Assembly: GCA_964642235.1 (NCBI GenBank) | Contig: CAZXOP010000096.1 | Location: 1 to 7,493, forward strand | Length of the DNA stretch: 7,493 nt | Reading direction: 5' to 3' | Source of the DNA: CAYSND01 sp964642235 | GTDB taxonomy: Bacteria > Bacteroidota > Bacteroidia > Bacteroidales > UBA932 | Shown here: positions 1 to 7,343 of the stretch, piece after piece | Layout: every line of letters begins with the position of its first letter | Position numbering within the stretch: position 1 is the stretch's first letter | Made by a program: the position numbers and the translations under genes | The notes under the pieces: model-generated | Told to the model about the DNA's origin: nothing | Databases searched by the model: none | What the model saw: the letters and a program-made list of their open reading frames with translations, nothing else

Positions 1-1695
1 CTTTATTATCTCATTCCAGACAAGTTCTCCGGAAGCCACTTTGTCAAAACTCTCCTCTACCTTAGCAGTAAAACCGTAATCAAGTATTTCAGGGAAGTTC
101 TTTTCCAAGTAATCAGTTACCACTATCCCTATATTTTCGGGGCAAAGTTTTCCTTTCTCTGTACCGATTATCTCTTTTTTGGTGGTTTTGGTAATAGTAT
201 TGTTTTTTAGAGTTAAAGTAGTAACACTCTTCTCTGTACCGATGCGGTTATCTTTTATTATATAATCGCGCTGAAATAGGGTAGAGATGGTGGGGGCATA
301 AGTGGAAGGTCTCCCGATACCGAGTTCTTCCATCTTCTTAACCAGAGCAGCCTCTGTGTAGCGAAGAGGGGGAGAGGTAAACTTCTCGAGAGCAGAGATC
401 TCTATCTGTTCCATCTGACACCCAACCGAAAGGGCAGGAAGTAGTGTCAACTCCTCATTATCCTCATCATCATTGGACTCAATATAGACTTTTAAAAATC
501 CATCAAAGAGTACCTGTTCTGCCTGTGCCTTGAAAATCTCCTTTATACCGGGTGATGAAATTTCAATATCTGTCTTTTCAAGTCTGGCATCCGACATTTG
601 AGAGGCAATCGTTCTTTTCCAAATCAAATCATAGAGTCTCTTTTCAAGAGCACTCCCCTCTATACTCGTGTTTTGCATATAGGTAGGTCTAATGGCCTCA
701 TGTGCCTCTTGTGCCCCTTTAGACTTGGTTTTATACTGTCTTGTTTTAGCGTACTCTGCTCCATAAAGCTCTTCAATACACCCTTTTGCGGCTCCCAAAG
801 CAAGTTTTGAGAGATTCGTAGAGTCCGTACGCATATATGTGATCTTCCCTGATTCATAAAGTTTCTGGGCAATGGTCATTGTTTGACTTACAGAGAATCC
901 AAATTTTCTGGAGGCCTCCTGCTGTAGTGAGGAGGTGGTAAATGGTGCTGCAGGGGTACGTGTAACCTCTTTTTTCTCTATATGGGTTATAGAAAAGTTA
1001 GCCCCTTTGCAGCTTTCTAAGAACTTTTCTGCTTCTAATGCAGTACTATATCTCTTGTCTAAAGCACTCTTTACTTTCACCTTTGCAGGGGTCCCTTCGG
1101 GGTGGAATAGTCCCTCTACCCTGAAATAGGGGGTAGATTGGAAGGCAATGACTTCCCTTTCCCGCTCCACAATGAGTCGAAGTGCAGCGGACTGCACCCT
1201 TCCTGCGGAGAGGGAGGGTTTGATTTTCCTCCAAAGTACAGGTGAGAGTTCAAATCCCACAAGACGGTCGAGAACCCTTCGTGCCTGTTGAGCCATAACG
1301 AGGTTCATATCCACCTCTCTTGGGTTTTGAATAGCATTCAATATGGCATCTTTGGTGATTTCATTGAAAACAATCCTTTTGGTTTTTTCAGGATCAAGAT
1401 TTAATGTCTCCTGTAGGTGCCATGCAATTGCTTCTCCCTCACGGTCTTCATCGGATGCAAGCCAAACGGTTTTTGCCTTCTTTGCATCTTCTTTAAGAGC
1501 GGATACCACTTTCTTCTTATCATCAGATACAATATAGTCAGGGGTAAATCCCTTATCTATATTAATTCCAAGGTTTTTTTTAGACAAATCTCTGATATGT
1601 CCGAAGCTCGATTTTACCTTAAACCCCTCCCCAAGAAACTTCTCGATGGTTTTTGCCTTAGCAGGCGACTCAACAATGACTAAATTCTCTCCCAT
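1..1695 (-). CDS. topA: DNA topoisomerase I (type IA), N-terminal part; C-terminus beyond the window
   Basis: Type IA topoisomerase that relaxes negatively supercoiled DNA by cutting one strand through a 5'-phosphotyrosine link. The frame is open without interruption from the ATG at 1695-1693 to the window edge (565 codons). The Toprim domain begins with MGENLVIVESPAKAKTIEKF, where Glu9 matches the catalytic Glu9 of E. coli TopA, and its acidic triad is Asp82, Asp84 and Glu86 in SDEDREGE. SAGRVQS lies near residues 163-169. The active-site tyrosine is Tyr287 in GKITYMRTDS (codon 837-835). GIGRPSTYAPTI near residues 459-470 is another family hallmark. By comparison with relatives, roughly the last 200 residues are missing, including any C-terminal zinc-finger or TopA repeat domains. 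It is transcribed away from the PBP1A gene. Start choice is secure because the conserved N-terminus begins at this ATG. There is no Shine-Dalgarno sequence, which is usual in Bacteroidota. Confidence 0.97.
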   Translation of the reverse strand, partial: MGENLVIVESPAKAKTIEKFLGEGFKVKSSFGHIRDLSKKNLGINIDKGFTPDYIVSDDKKKVVSALKEDAKKAKTVWLASDEDREGEAIAWHLQETLNLDPEKTKRIVFNEITKDAILNAIQNPREVDMNLVMAQQARRVLDRLVGFELSPVLWRKIKPSLSAGRVQSAALRLIVEREREVIAFQSTPYFRVEGLFHPEGTPAKVKVKSALDKRYSTALEAEKFLESCKGANFSITHIEKKEVTRTPAAPFTTSSLQQEASRKFGFSVSQTMTIAQKLYESGKITYMRTDSTNLSKLALGAAKGCIEELYGAEYAKTRQYKTKSKGAQEAHEAIRPTYMQNTSIEGSALEKRLYDLIWKRTIASQMSDARLEKTDIEISSPGIKEIFKAQAEQVLFDGFLKVYIESNDDEDNEELTLLPALSVGCQMEQIEISALEKFTSPPLRYTEAALVKKMEELGIGRPSTYAPTISTLFQRDYIIKDNRIGTEKSVTTLTLKNNTITKTTKKEIIGTEKGKLCPENIGIVVTDYLEKNFPEILDYGFTAKVEESFDKVASGELVWNEIIK

Positions 1696-1717
1696 AATAG
1701 ATTTTTCAATGAAAGTG

Positions 1718-1750
1718 CAAAGTAAAACATAAAGTAAGAGAAAACCCAAA
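1718..1750 (-). promoter_or_regulatory. Candidate promoter for topA
   Basis: Reading the minus strand, TTTG at 1750-1747 is followed after 21 bases by TTACTTTG at 1725-1718. The latter differs at one fixed position from the Bacteroidota -7 consensus TAnnTTTG. It lies 22 bases upstream of the topA ATG, which would leave a short leader. The match is imperfect and the assignment is an inference from consensus and position only. Confidence 0.35.
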
Positions 1751-1757
1751 TTTTTTC

Positions 1758-1765
1758 TAAATTTG
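1758..1765 (+). promoter_or_regulatory. Candidate -7 element upstream of the PBP1A gene
   Basis: TAAATTTG is an exact match to the Bacteroidota -7 consensus TAnnTTTG and lies 22 bases before the PBP1A ATG. No TTG or TTTG is present at the expected -33 position (about 1735-1739), so only half of the promoter is supported. If real, it would drive the PBP1A-ddl-prmC group. It sits next to the topA promoter candidate on the other strand. Confidence 0.4.
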
Positions 1766-1787
1766 CCAATTCTAACCATTGTTATGA

Positions 1788-4139
1788 ATGAAAGAAGAAA
1801 AGAAGAAACAAATTAAAAAAGGAGCATGGATTATTGTTTTTGCACCATTTGCAATATTGCTCCTCTGCTTGCTCCTTGTCGGAATTTTTGCGGAGATTCC
1901 CTCTTTTGAGCAGCTCGAAGACCCTGAAAGCAATCGTGCCACCGAACTTATTTCGGAGGAGGGGAAGATTTTAAATACATTCCATATTGAAAATAGATCT
2001 TTTGTGACCTATGAAGAGCTCTCCCCATTCCTAATTCAGGCGGCAGTAGCCACGGAGGATGCAAGGTTCTACTCGCATAGTGGTATTGACTTTAAATCTC
2101 TTGGACGTGTGGTGGTTAAAACAGTTATGCTTGGCAATGAAAGAGGGGGCGGAGGTGGAAGTACGATAACTCAGCAGTTAGCTAAGACACTTTTCCCACG
2201 TGATACAGCGCAGACTAATTTCCCCGGCGCACAGAAGTTCAAGCTAGTCGTAAGTAAATTCAAAGAGTGGATTACCGCTGTGAAGCTTGAGAGGAATTAT
2301 ACCAAAGATGAGATTATGTGTATGTATATGAATGCTGTCTTTTTCGGGAGCAATGCTTACGGAATTAGAGCTGCATCCAATACTTTCTTCTCTAAAGACC
2401 CTTCGGAACTTAATCTTGAGGAGAGTGCAACCCTCGTTGGGATGGTCAATAAGCCTACAAGATTTAATCCGGCAATTAATTATGACCGCTCCTTAGCACG
2501 CAGGAACCATGTTATATCTCAAATGCAGAAATATGGTACCCTCTCTCGTGCTGAGCGCGATTCTTTACAACAGACCCCGATTGTTTTAAAATATCAACAG
2601 CAAGATCATAACTCAGGACTTGCCCCCTATTTCAGGGATATGATAAAAAGGGTAATGAATGCAAAGGAGCCAAAACGGAGTTCCTACACTTTTGAAGAGG
2701 ACTATATCGCAGATAAAACCCTTTGGGAAGAGGATGACCTTTATGGGTGGCTAAATAAAAACACAAAACCTGACGGCTCGAAATATAATCTTGATAAAGA
2801 TGGTCTGAAGATATTTACTACAGTTAATGCGCAGATGCAGAAGTATGCAGAAGCTGCTGTGGATGAGCATCTTGGAAAGGACTTGCAGCCGGCGTTTTTT
2901 GCTGAATTACGTGGAAAAGGAAATCGCCCTTTCGCAAATGATGTCCCACGTGAGCAGACCGTTAATCTTATGTCACAAGCTCGTAAGTGGAGTGACAGAT
3001 ATAGGAATATGAAGAAGAGTGGGGCGACCGATAAAGAGATTTCAGACTCTTTTAACACCAAAGTAGAGATGCGTGTCTTTACCTGGAAATCCCCCGGTTT
3101 TAAGGATACCCTTATGACTCCAAATGACTCCTTAAGATATTATAAGTCATTTTTAAGGGCAGCATTTATAGCCATGGAGCCTCAGACAGGGCATGTCAGG
3201 GCTTATGTAGGGGGGCCAAATTACCGCTACTTTAAGTATGATAATGCTCGTCAGAGCAAACGTCAGGTCGGTTCTACCATTAAACCATTTCTTTACACCT
3301 TGGCTATGCAGGAGGGATTTACCCCTTGTGACAAGGTACTTAATGTGCCGATAACATTTATTGTCGGGGATACCACCTGGACCCCTAAGAGTACAGATAA
3401 ACCGGAGTGGATAGGACAGACAGTAACCCTTAAATGGGGTCTGACTAAGAGTAGTAATAATATATCGGCATATCTGATGAGACAGTTCGGGGCCCAGTCT
3501 ATGGTGATAATGTGTCGTAAACTCGGTATTACCACCTATCTCGCCCCTTACCCATCATTATGTGTGGGTCCTGCCGATATCTCTGTTATGGAGATGGTAA
3601 GTGCTTATAACACCTATCCGAGCAGGGGTGTTCATATAGAACCGATGTTTGTTACCAAGATAGAAGATAAAGAGGGGAATGTGCTTGCCACATTTACTTC
3701 GCGAAAAAAAGAGGCTATCAGTGAATCCACAGCATACTTAATGGTAAACCTTATGCAGGGAGTGGTAAATGAGGGGACAGCAGGGAGGTTAAAATGGAGA
3801 TATGGGCTTAAAGGGGAGATTGCTGGTAAGACAGGAACTACTAATGATCAGTCGGATGGTTGGTTTATAGGATATACCCCCAAGTTAACTGCCGGAGTTT
3901 GGGTTGGTGCTGAGGATAGACAGGTGCATTTTGAATCTTTGGCTTTAGGGGGTGGAGCTAATATGGCTCTCCCTATATGGGGGCTCTTTATGCAGAAAGT
4001 TATTGCAGATGGGAAGTTAGGGTTATCTTCGGAGGATATTTTTTCTGCCCCCGGTGGTATGATGTTAAACCTTAACTGTGATGGAAGCGACAATGATGCT
4101 GCATCATCAGGAAATCATACAGAGGAGTCTTATTTTTAA
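1788..4139 (+). CDS. mrcA: Class A penicillin-binding protein, PBP1A family (glycosyltransferase plus transpeptidase)
   Basis: Bifunctional peptidoglycan synthase of 783 residues, anchored in the inner membrane with both catalytic domains in the periplasm. A Lys-rich cytoplasmic start is followed by one membrane segment at about residues 14-35. The GT51 glycosyltransferase domain (about 50-230) shows EDARFYSHSG with catalytic Glu90, GGSTITQQLAKTLF at 123-136, the KFKEWITAVKLE motif with Glu160, and AYGIRAASNTFF at 190-201. A linker of about 200 residues leads to the penicillin-binding transpeptidase: STIK with nucleophile Ser496 and Lys499, SSN at 555-557, and KTG at 681-683. All active-site motifs are intact, so both activities are expected. 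The acidic, Ser/Asn-rich tail after about residue 764 is probably flexible. It leads a co-directional group with ddl (16-base gap) and prmC. The symbol follows the E. coli PBP1A name; ponA or pbp1A would be equally valid, and orthology to mrcA rather than mrcB is by overall family only. Confidence 0.95.
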   Translation: MKEEKKKQIKKGAWIIVFAPFAILLLCLLLVGIFAEIPSFEQLEDPESNRATELISEEGKILNTFHIENRSFVTYEELSPFLIQAAVATEDARFYSHSGIDFKSLGRVVVKTVMLGNERGGGGGSTITQQLAKTLFPRDTAQTNFPGAQKFKLVVSKFKEWITAVKLERNYTKDEIMCMYMNAVFFGSNAYGIRAASNTFFSKDPSELNLEESATLVGMVNKPTRFNPAINYDRSLARRNHVISQMQKYGTLSRAERDSLQQTPIVLKYQQQDHNSGLAPYFRDMIKRVMNAKEPKRSSYTFEEDYIADKTLWEEDDLYGWLNKNTKPDGSKYNLDKDGLKIFTTVNAQMQKYAEAAVDEHLGKDLQPAFFAELRGKGNRPFANDVPREQTVNLMSQARKWSDRYRNMKKSGATDKEISDSFNTKVEMRVFTWKSPGFKDTLMTPNDSLRYYKSFLRAAFIAMEPQTGHVRAYVGGPNYRYFKYDNARQSKRQVGSTIKPFLYTLAMQEGFTPCDKVLNVPITFIVGDTTWTPKSTDKPEWIGQTVTLKWGLTKSSNNISAYLMRQFGAQSMVIMCRKLGITTYLAPYPSLCVGPADISVMEMVSAYNTYPSRGVHIEPMFVTKIEDKEGNVLATFTSRKKEAISESTAYLMVNLMQGVVNEGTAGRLKWRYGLKGEIAGKTGTTNDQSDGWFIGYTPKLTAGVWVGAEDRQVHFESLALGGGANMALPIWGLFMQKVIADGKLGLSSEDIFSAPGGMMLNLNCDGSDNDAASSGNHTEESYF

Positions 4140-4155
4140 TATATTAAGTGATAAT

Positions 4156-5133
4156 ATGGGAAAGAAAACCATTGCCCTTATTTATGGGGGGTACTCTTCC
4201 GAGGCAGAGGTATCTGTGAGGAGTGGAAAAAATGTTGCAAAGAATATAGATAAAGGGCGTTATGACCTTTATGAAATACTCTTTTCGAAAGAGAGTTGGA
4301 GTGTTATGATAGAGGGGAGGAGTCCGATAGAGGTGGACAGAACCGATTTCTCTTTTCTACTTGATGGCAAGAGAATCCGCTTCGATAAGGTTATGATAAT
4401 GATTCATGGAGACCCGGGAGAGAATGGCCTTCTGCAAGCATATTTTGAGCTCCTCTCAGTTCCATATATAGGGTGTTCCTCCATAACTTCTACCCTTACT
4501 TTTGATAAATATGCTTCTAAAACCTACCTTAGGGATACTAAGGTTAAAATGGCGAAGGATGTCTTTCTTAGGAAGGGAGATGAGTATTCTGTAGAGGAGA
4601 TAGTTGCTAAGTTAGGGTTACCTATGTTTGTTAAACCTAATGACGGGGGGAGCAGTTTCGGAATAACTAAGGTTAAAAGTGCGGATGCTTTGGAGGAGGC
4701 TGTCAGACTTGCATTTGGGGAGGGGGAGACAGTTCTAATAGAGGAGTTTATTCAGGGGAGAGAGATGACCAATGGGGTCTTCTCCTCTAATGGGGATCTC
4801 TTTGTACTCCCTGTTACTGAGATTATTTCAGATAATGAGTTTTTCGATTATCAAGCAAAATATTTAGGGGCAAGCCGTGAAATATGTCCTGCTGAGATTC
4901 CGGATTCTTTAAGGGATAAAATTCAGGAGACAACAAGAATAATTTATCACCATTTCGGGTGTCGCGGTGTGGTCAGAGTCGATTATATTGTAAGGGAGGG
5001 GGAGGTCTTCTTCTTGGAAATTAATGCCATCCCCGGAATGACTGAGGCTTCGTTAGTACCTCAGCAGCTACGAACCGCAGGGATAGAGATGAGAGATTTT
5101 TTAACTATGCTGATCGAGGATGAAGTGGTATAA
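4156..5133 (+). CDS. ddl: D-alanine--D-alanine ligase
   Basis: Cytoplasmic ATP-grasp ligase that joins two D-alanines using ATP; the dipeptide is added to UDP-MurNAc-tripeptide by MurF. With the start at 4156 it has 325 residues, close to the usual family length. IALIYGGYSSEAEVSVRSG holds Glu16, equivalent to catalytic Glu15 of E. coli DdlB. The ATP-grasp core has KPNDGGSSFGITKV (160-173) and LIEEFIQGRE (194-203). YQAKYLG contains the Lys235-Tyr236 pair, and a Tyr here is typical of D-Ala-D-Ala rather than D-Ala-D-Lac enzymes. RVDY (Arg274, Asp276) and FLEINAIPGMTEASLVP (Glu288, Asn290) complete the active and metal sites. An in-frame ATG at 4078 would add 26 residues overlapping the PBP1A end; the conserved N-terminus MGKKTIALIYGG makes 4156 the better start. 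It lies 16 bases after PBP1A, its pathway partner, and is probably co-transcribed. Confidence 0.96.
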   Translation: MGKKTIALIYGGYSSEAEVSVRSGKNVAKNIDKGRYDLYEILFSKESWSVMIEGRSPIEVDRTDFSFLLDGKRIRFDKVMIMIHGDPGENGLLQAYFELLSVPYIGCSSITSTLTFDKYASKTYLRDTKVKMAKDVFLRKGDEYSVEEIVAKLGLPMFVKPNDGGSSFGITKVKSADALEEAVRLAFGEGETVLIEEFIQGREMTNGVFSSNGDLFVLPVTEIISDNEFFDYQAKYLGASREICPAEIPDSLRDKIQETTRIIYHHFGCRGVVRVDYIVREGEVFFLEINAIPGMTEASLVPQQLRTAGIEMRDFLTMLIEDEVV

Positions 5134-5168
5134 TAGAGGTTAATAGATATTTCTAAAGCACTATAGAG

Positions 5169-6089
5169 ATGACTTACAAAGAGTTTGTAACCAAGACCAT
5201 TGACTCACTTTCAGAGATTTATTCTTTAGGGGAGGCTCGTGCTATCGCGGTAAAGGTTCTCACTCATTTTCTTAAGATTTCTGATTATGAATATATAGTC
5301 GAGCCTGGGGTTATAATCCCCAAATCTGACTTAAACAGGCTTCAAGAGGCTGTTTCAGAGCTGATTGATTATCGACCTATACAGTATGTATTAGGACAAA
5401 CCGAGTTTTTTGACCACGTTTTTTCTGTTTCCGAGTCAGTCTTAATTCCCCGACCGGAGACAGAGGAGATGGTTCGTATGATAGTGGATGAATGGAAGAG
5501 CACAGGTTATTCTGAGTTTAAAATACTTGATGCCTGTACGGGAAGTGGGTGTATTGCCTATTCGCTTGCTGCCGCTTTTCCGAAATCCACAGTTTCAGCC
5601 TTTGACCTTTATGATGATGTCCTTAAGGTGGCTCTATCACAGAAGATATTTTTAGATAAAGCCGGGAAACAGCCGATTACCAATACCCCGTTTTTCTTTA
5701 AATGGGATGCCTTGGAGGGTCCCCCTGATTCTAAAGACAAGGCTAAAATGGGTGAACTACTCCCTGAGATGGAGGAGCTTGATATTTTAGTTAGTAATCC
5801 CCCTTATGTTTGTGAGCAGGAGCGGGATTTCATGGCTCCCAATGTGGTGGAATATGAACCAGATGCTGCCCTTTTTGTTCCTGATAATGACCCACTGAGA
5901 TTTTATAAATCCCTTGCCGAATGGGCAACCGAACTCCTTAGGATGGGAGGTAGGGGGTATTTTGAGATTAACGAGGCCTATTCGCGTGAAATCGTCTCAC
6001 TTTTTGAAAATGCCGGATTCAGCGATGTCCTCATCACCGAAGACATCCACTCTAAACCCCGCTTTGTCTCATTCACCAAGTGGTTTTAA
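5169..6089 (+). CDS. prmC: Peptide chain release factor N5-glutamine methyltransferase
   Basis: SAM-dependent enzyme that methylates the glutamine of the GGQ motif in release factors RF1 and RF2, improving peptide release at stop codons. The 306-residue product has an N-terminal helical release-factor-binding domain (about 1-85), ending in YRPIQYVLGQTEFF, followed by IPRPETEEMV (93-102). The Rossmann-type methyltransferase fold starts with the SAM-binding loop LDACTGSGCIAYSLA (120-134), and the catalytic NPPY is at 210-213, the signature of glutamine and adenine N-methyltransferases. A segment at about 163-205 between the SAM loop and NPPY looks longer than in E. coli PrmC (277 residues). DACTGSG in place of the commoner DxGTGSG is a mild variation. 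NPPY together with IPRPETEE makes PrmC clear, rather than the ribosomal-protein L3 enzyme PrmB. It follows ddl by 35 bases and is likely the last gene of the group. Confidence 0.94.
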   Translation: MTYKEFVTKTIDSLSEIYSLGEARAIAVKVLTHFLKISDYEYIVEPGVIIPKSDLNRLQEAVSELIDYRPIQYVLGQTEFFDHVFSVSESVLIPRPETEEMVRMIVDEWKSTGYSEFKILDACTGSGCIAYSLAAAFPKSTVSAFDLYDDVLKVALSQKIFLDKAGKQPITNTPFFFKWDALEGPPDSKDKAKMGELLPEMEELDILVSNPPYVCEQERDFMAPNVVEYEPDAALFVPDNDPLRFYKSLAEWATELLRMGGRGYFEINEAYSREIVSLFENAGFSDVLITEDIHSKPRFVSFTKWF

Positions 6090-6102
6090 TCTAATAATTA
6101 GA
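6090..6102. other. 13-base palindrome between the convergent prmC and ATPase stops
   Basis: TCTAATAATTAGA is a perfect inverted repeat of 6-base arms around one base. It begins right after the prmC stop codon and overlaps the stop codon of the convergent ATPase gene (6100-6098). It is AT-only apart from one G-C pair and has no T-run on either strand, so a conventional intrinsic terminator is not supported. The 8-base gap leaves no other room for one between the genes, so termination may lie inside the opposing coding regions. Confidence 0.3.
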
Positions 6103-7222
6103 AAGTTAAATAGTCCTCTTTTCTTATGACAGAGAACACTGCGTTAGGGTAATGTTTCTTAAAAGCAGTAGGAATAGCTGCTTTGCCTTCTCCCCATTTG
6201 AACTCAAATGCTTTTATCTCTTCATTTTCCACCTCTATTAAATCTATTTCTTGTTGATCGTATGTACGCCAGAAATAATGATTTCCTCGCTCTAAATGAA
6301 AATGTTTTTTCTTTATTCTTTCTGATATCATGAATGATTCCCAAAGAGAACCTTTATCTTGACGGATTCCTATTGGAGAAAAGTTGTTTATAAGGGCATT
6401 GCGAATGCCATTATCATAAAAATACCATTTTGCTGATTTGGTTAGCTCTTTTCGCAGATTAGTAGAGAAACCGCTAAGTTTGTATATTATAAATACTTTA
6501 GAGAGTAGATCTAAATATTTTTCAATAGTGTTTTTACTAAGACCAATCTGTCTTCCAATTTCATCATTAGAGACTAAACTTCCTGATTGATATGCTATTA
6601 ATCTTAATAAGTCGAGCATTTTAGCACTACTTCTTAAACCATCAATAGCCAAAATGTCTTTCAAAAGATAGGCATTTACTATATCCAGTAGATACTCCTC
6701 TTTCTCACTGTTGCTAATACCGATGGTTTGAGGATATGTCCCATATATAAGTTTAGACTCTAAATTTTCATAAGCCTCAAATCTGTTTTCTACCTGCATA
6801 AGCTCCTCTTGACTAAAGGGGAATAGGTGAAATGTCTGTGCTCTCCCCACTAATGGCTCACCGGCTAAATTAAGTAAGTCAAATGATGAGGAGCCGGTTG
6901 CTATAATTTGTATGTTTTCTATCTCGTCTGCTATTAATTTTAGCTTTTTACCTATATCCGGGACACTTTGAGCTTCATCAATGATGAGCAGCTCTTTTCC
7001 CTCTAACAATGAGCTGTAATTAGCCTTAGAGCAGTCATTTAATAGTTGTCTGACATTATTATCCTCCCCATTTAGAAAGAGAGTTGTTCCCTTAAAGTTT
7101 CGTTCGATAGATTTAATTAAAAAAGTCTTTCCTACTCTACGTGCACCGAATAATAAGATTACCTTATTTGGCTTCATTCTTTTTTCTATCTCCCCTTGAA
7201 GAATACGATTAATCTGACTCAT
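6098..7222 (-). CDS. AAA-family ATPase with DUF4143 C-terminal domain
   Basis: A 374-residue protein of the AAA_14/DUF4143 type, common in Bacteroidota, archaea and other prokaryotes. Its cellular role is not established. The N-terminal ATPase has Walker A GARRVGKT (26-33), Walker B LLIIDEAQ (78-85, Asp82 and Glu83), a sensor-like IIATGSSSFDLL (106-117) and the family-typical GRAQTFHLFPFSQEEL (126-141). Residues about 198-248 look like a winged helix (SNDEIGRQIGLSKNTIEKYLDLL). The C-terminal part carries YDNGIRNALI (269-278) and ends in QEIDLIEVENEEIKAFEFKW, where Asp327, Glu340 and Lys342 are arranged like the D...ExK of PD-(D/E)xK nucleases. Nuclease activity is not shown. The gene converges on prmC, looks somewhat AT-richer than the plus-strand genes, and has its own promoter, so it is an independent, possibly acquired unit. 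All ATPase motifs are intact. It is full length for the family. Confidence 0.9.
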   Translation of the reverse strand: MSQINRILQGEIEKRMKPNKVILLFGARRVGKTFLIKSIERNFKGTTLFLNGEDNNVRQLLNDCSKANYSSLLEGKELLIIDEAQSVPDIGKKLKLIADEIENIQIIATGSSSFDLLNLAGEPLVGRAQTFHLFPFSQEELMQVENRFEAYENLESKLIYGTYPQTIGISNSEKEEYLLDIVNAYLLKDILAIDGLRSSAKMLDLLRLIAYQSGSLVSNDEIGRQIGLSKNTIEKYLDLLSKVFIIYKLSGFSTNLRKELTKSAKWYFYDNGIRNALINNFSPIGIRQDKGSLWESFMISERIKKKHFHLERGNHYFWRTYDQQEIDLIEVENEEIKAFEFKWGEGKAAIPTAFKKHYPNAVFSVIRKEDYLTF

Positions 7223-7241
7223 AACTCAATAATATTTTTTA

Positions 7242-7272
7242 CAAAACTAAACAAAAATCTCTAAAGCACAAC
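7242..7272 (-). promoter_or_regulatory. Bacteroidota-type promoter for the AAA ATPase gene
   Basis: On the minus strand, GTTG at 7272-7269 is followed after 19 bases by TAGTTTTG at 7249-7242. The latter exactly matches the -7 consensus TAnnTTTG, and the spacing fits the known -33/-7 arrangement of Bacteroidota housekeeping promoters. It lies 19 bases upstream of the ATPase ATG, predicting a leader of roughly 14 bases. This is the best promoter match in the window. Confidence 0.55.
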
Positions 7273-7289
7273 ACGAATTTGTAAAAATA

Positions 7290-7343
7290 GTCAACATAAT
7301 GGCTAAATTTATATAAAATTCGTCAGTATAATGACTGTATTTA
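7290..7343. repeat. Imperfect 22-base direct repeat in the intergenic tail
   Basis: Copy 1 (7290-7311) starts GTCAACATAATGGCT and copy 2 (7322-7343) starts GTCAGTATAATGACT; each ends in ATTTA. By hand they agree at 17 of 22 positions. The copies start 32 bases apart, about three helical turns. Copy 2 has inverted GTCA/TGAC arms around six bases; copy 1 has a degenerate version. The layout resembles a pair of operator sites near the start of the divergent reading frames, but no regulator can be named. Confidence 0.4.

Noticed and set aside
598..1683. Several plus-strand frames of about 60-90 codons and minus-strand frames in other registers
   Set aside because: All fall inside the uninterrupted topA coding frame on the minus strand, which has every catalytic motif.
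1784..1816. Ten-codon mini frame starting 4 bases before the PBP1A ATG
   Set aside because: It is in another register, ends quickly and overlaps the Lys-rich PBP1A start; overlapping ATGs are expected by chance in this A-rich stretch.
2741..3061. Antisense open frame of 106 codons within the PBP1A gene
   Set aside because: It lies wholly opposite well-conserved coding sequence and its product is not recognisable; it is a shadow of the real gene. The same holds for the shorter antisense frames at 3293-3535 and 3848-4093.
6090..6102. Palindrome considered as a bidirectional intrinsic terminator
   Set aside because: The stem is nearly all A-T and no T-run follows on either strand.
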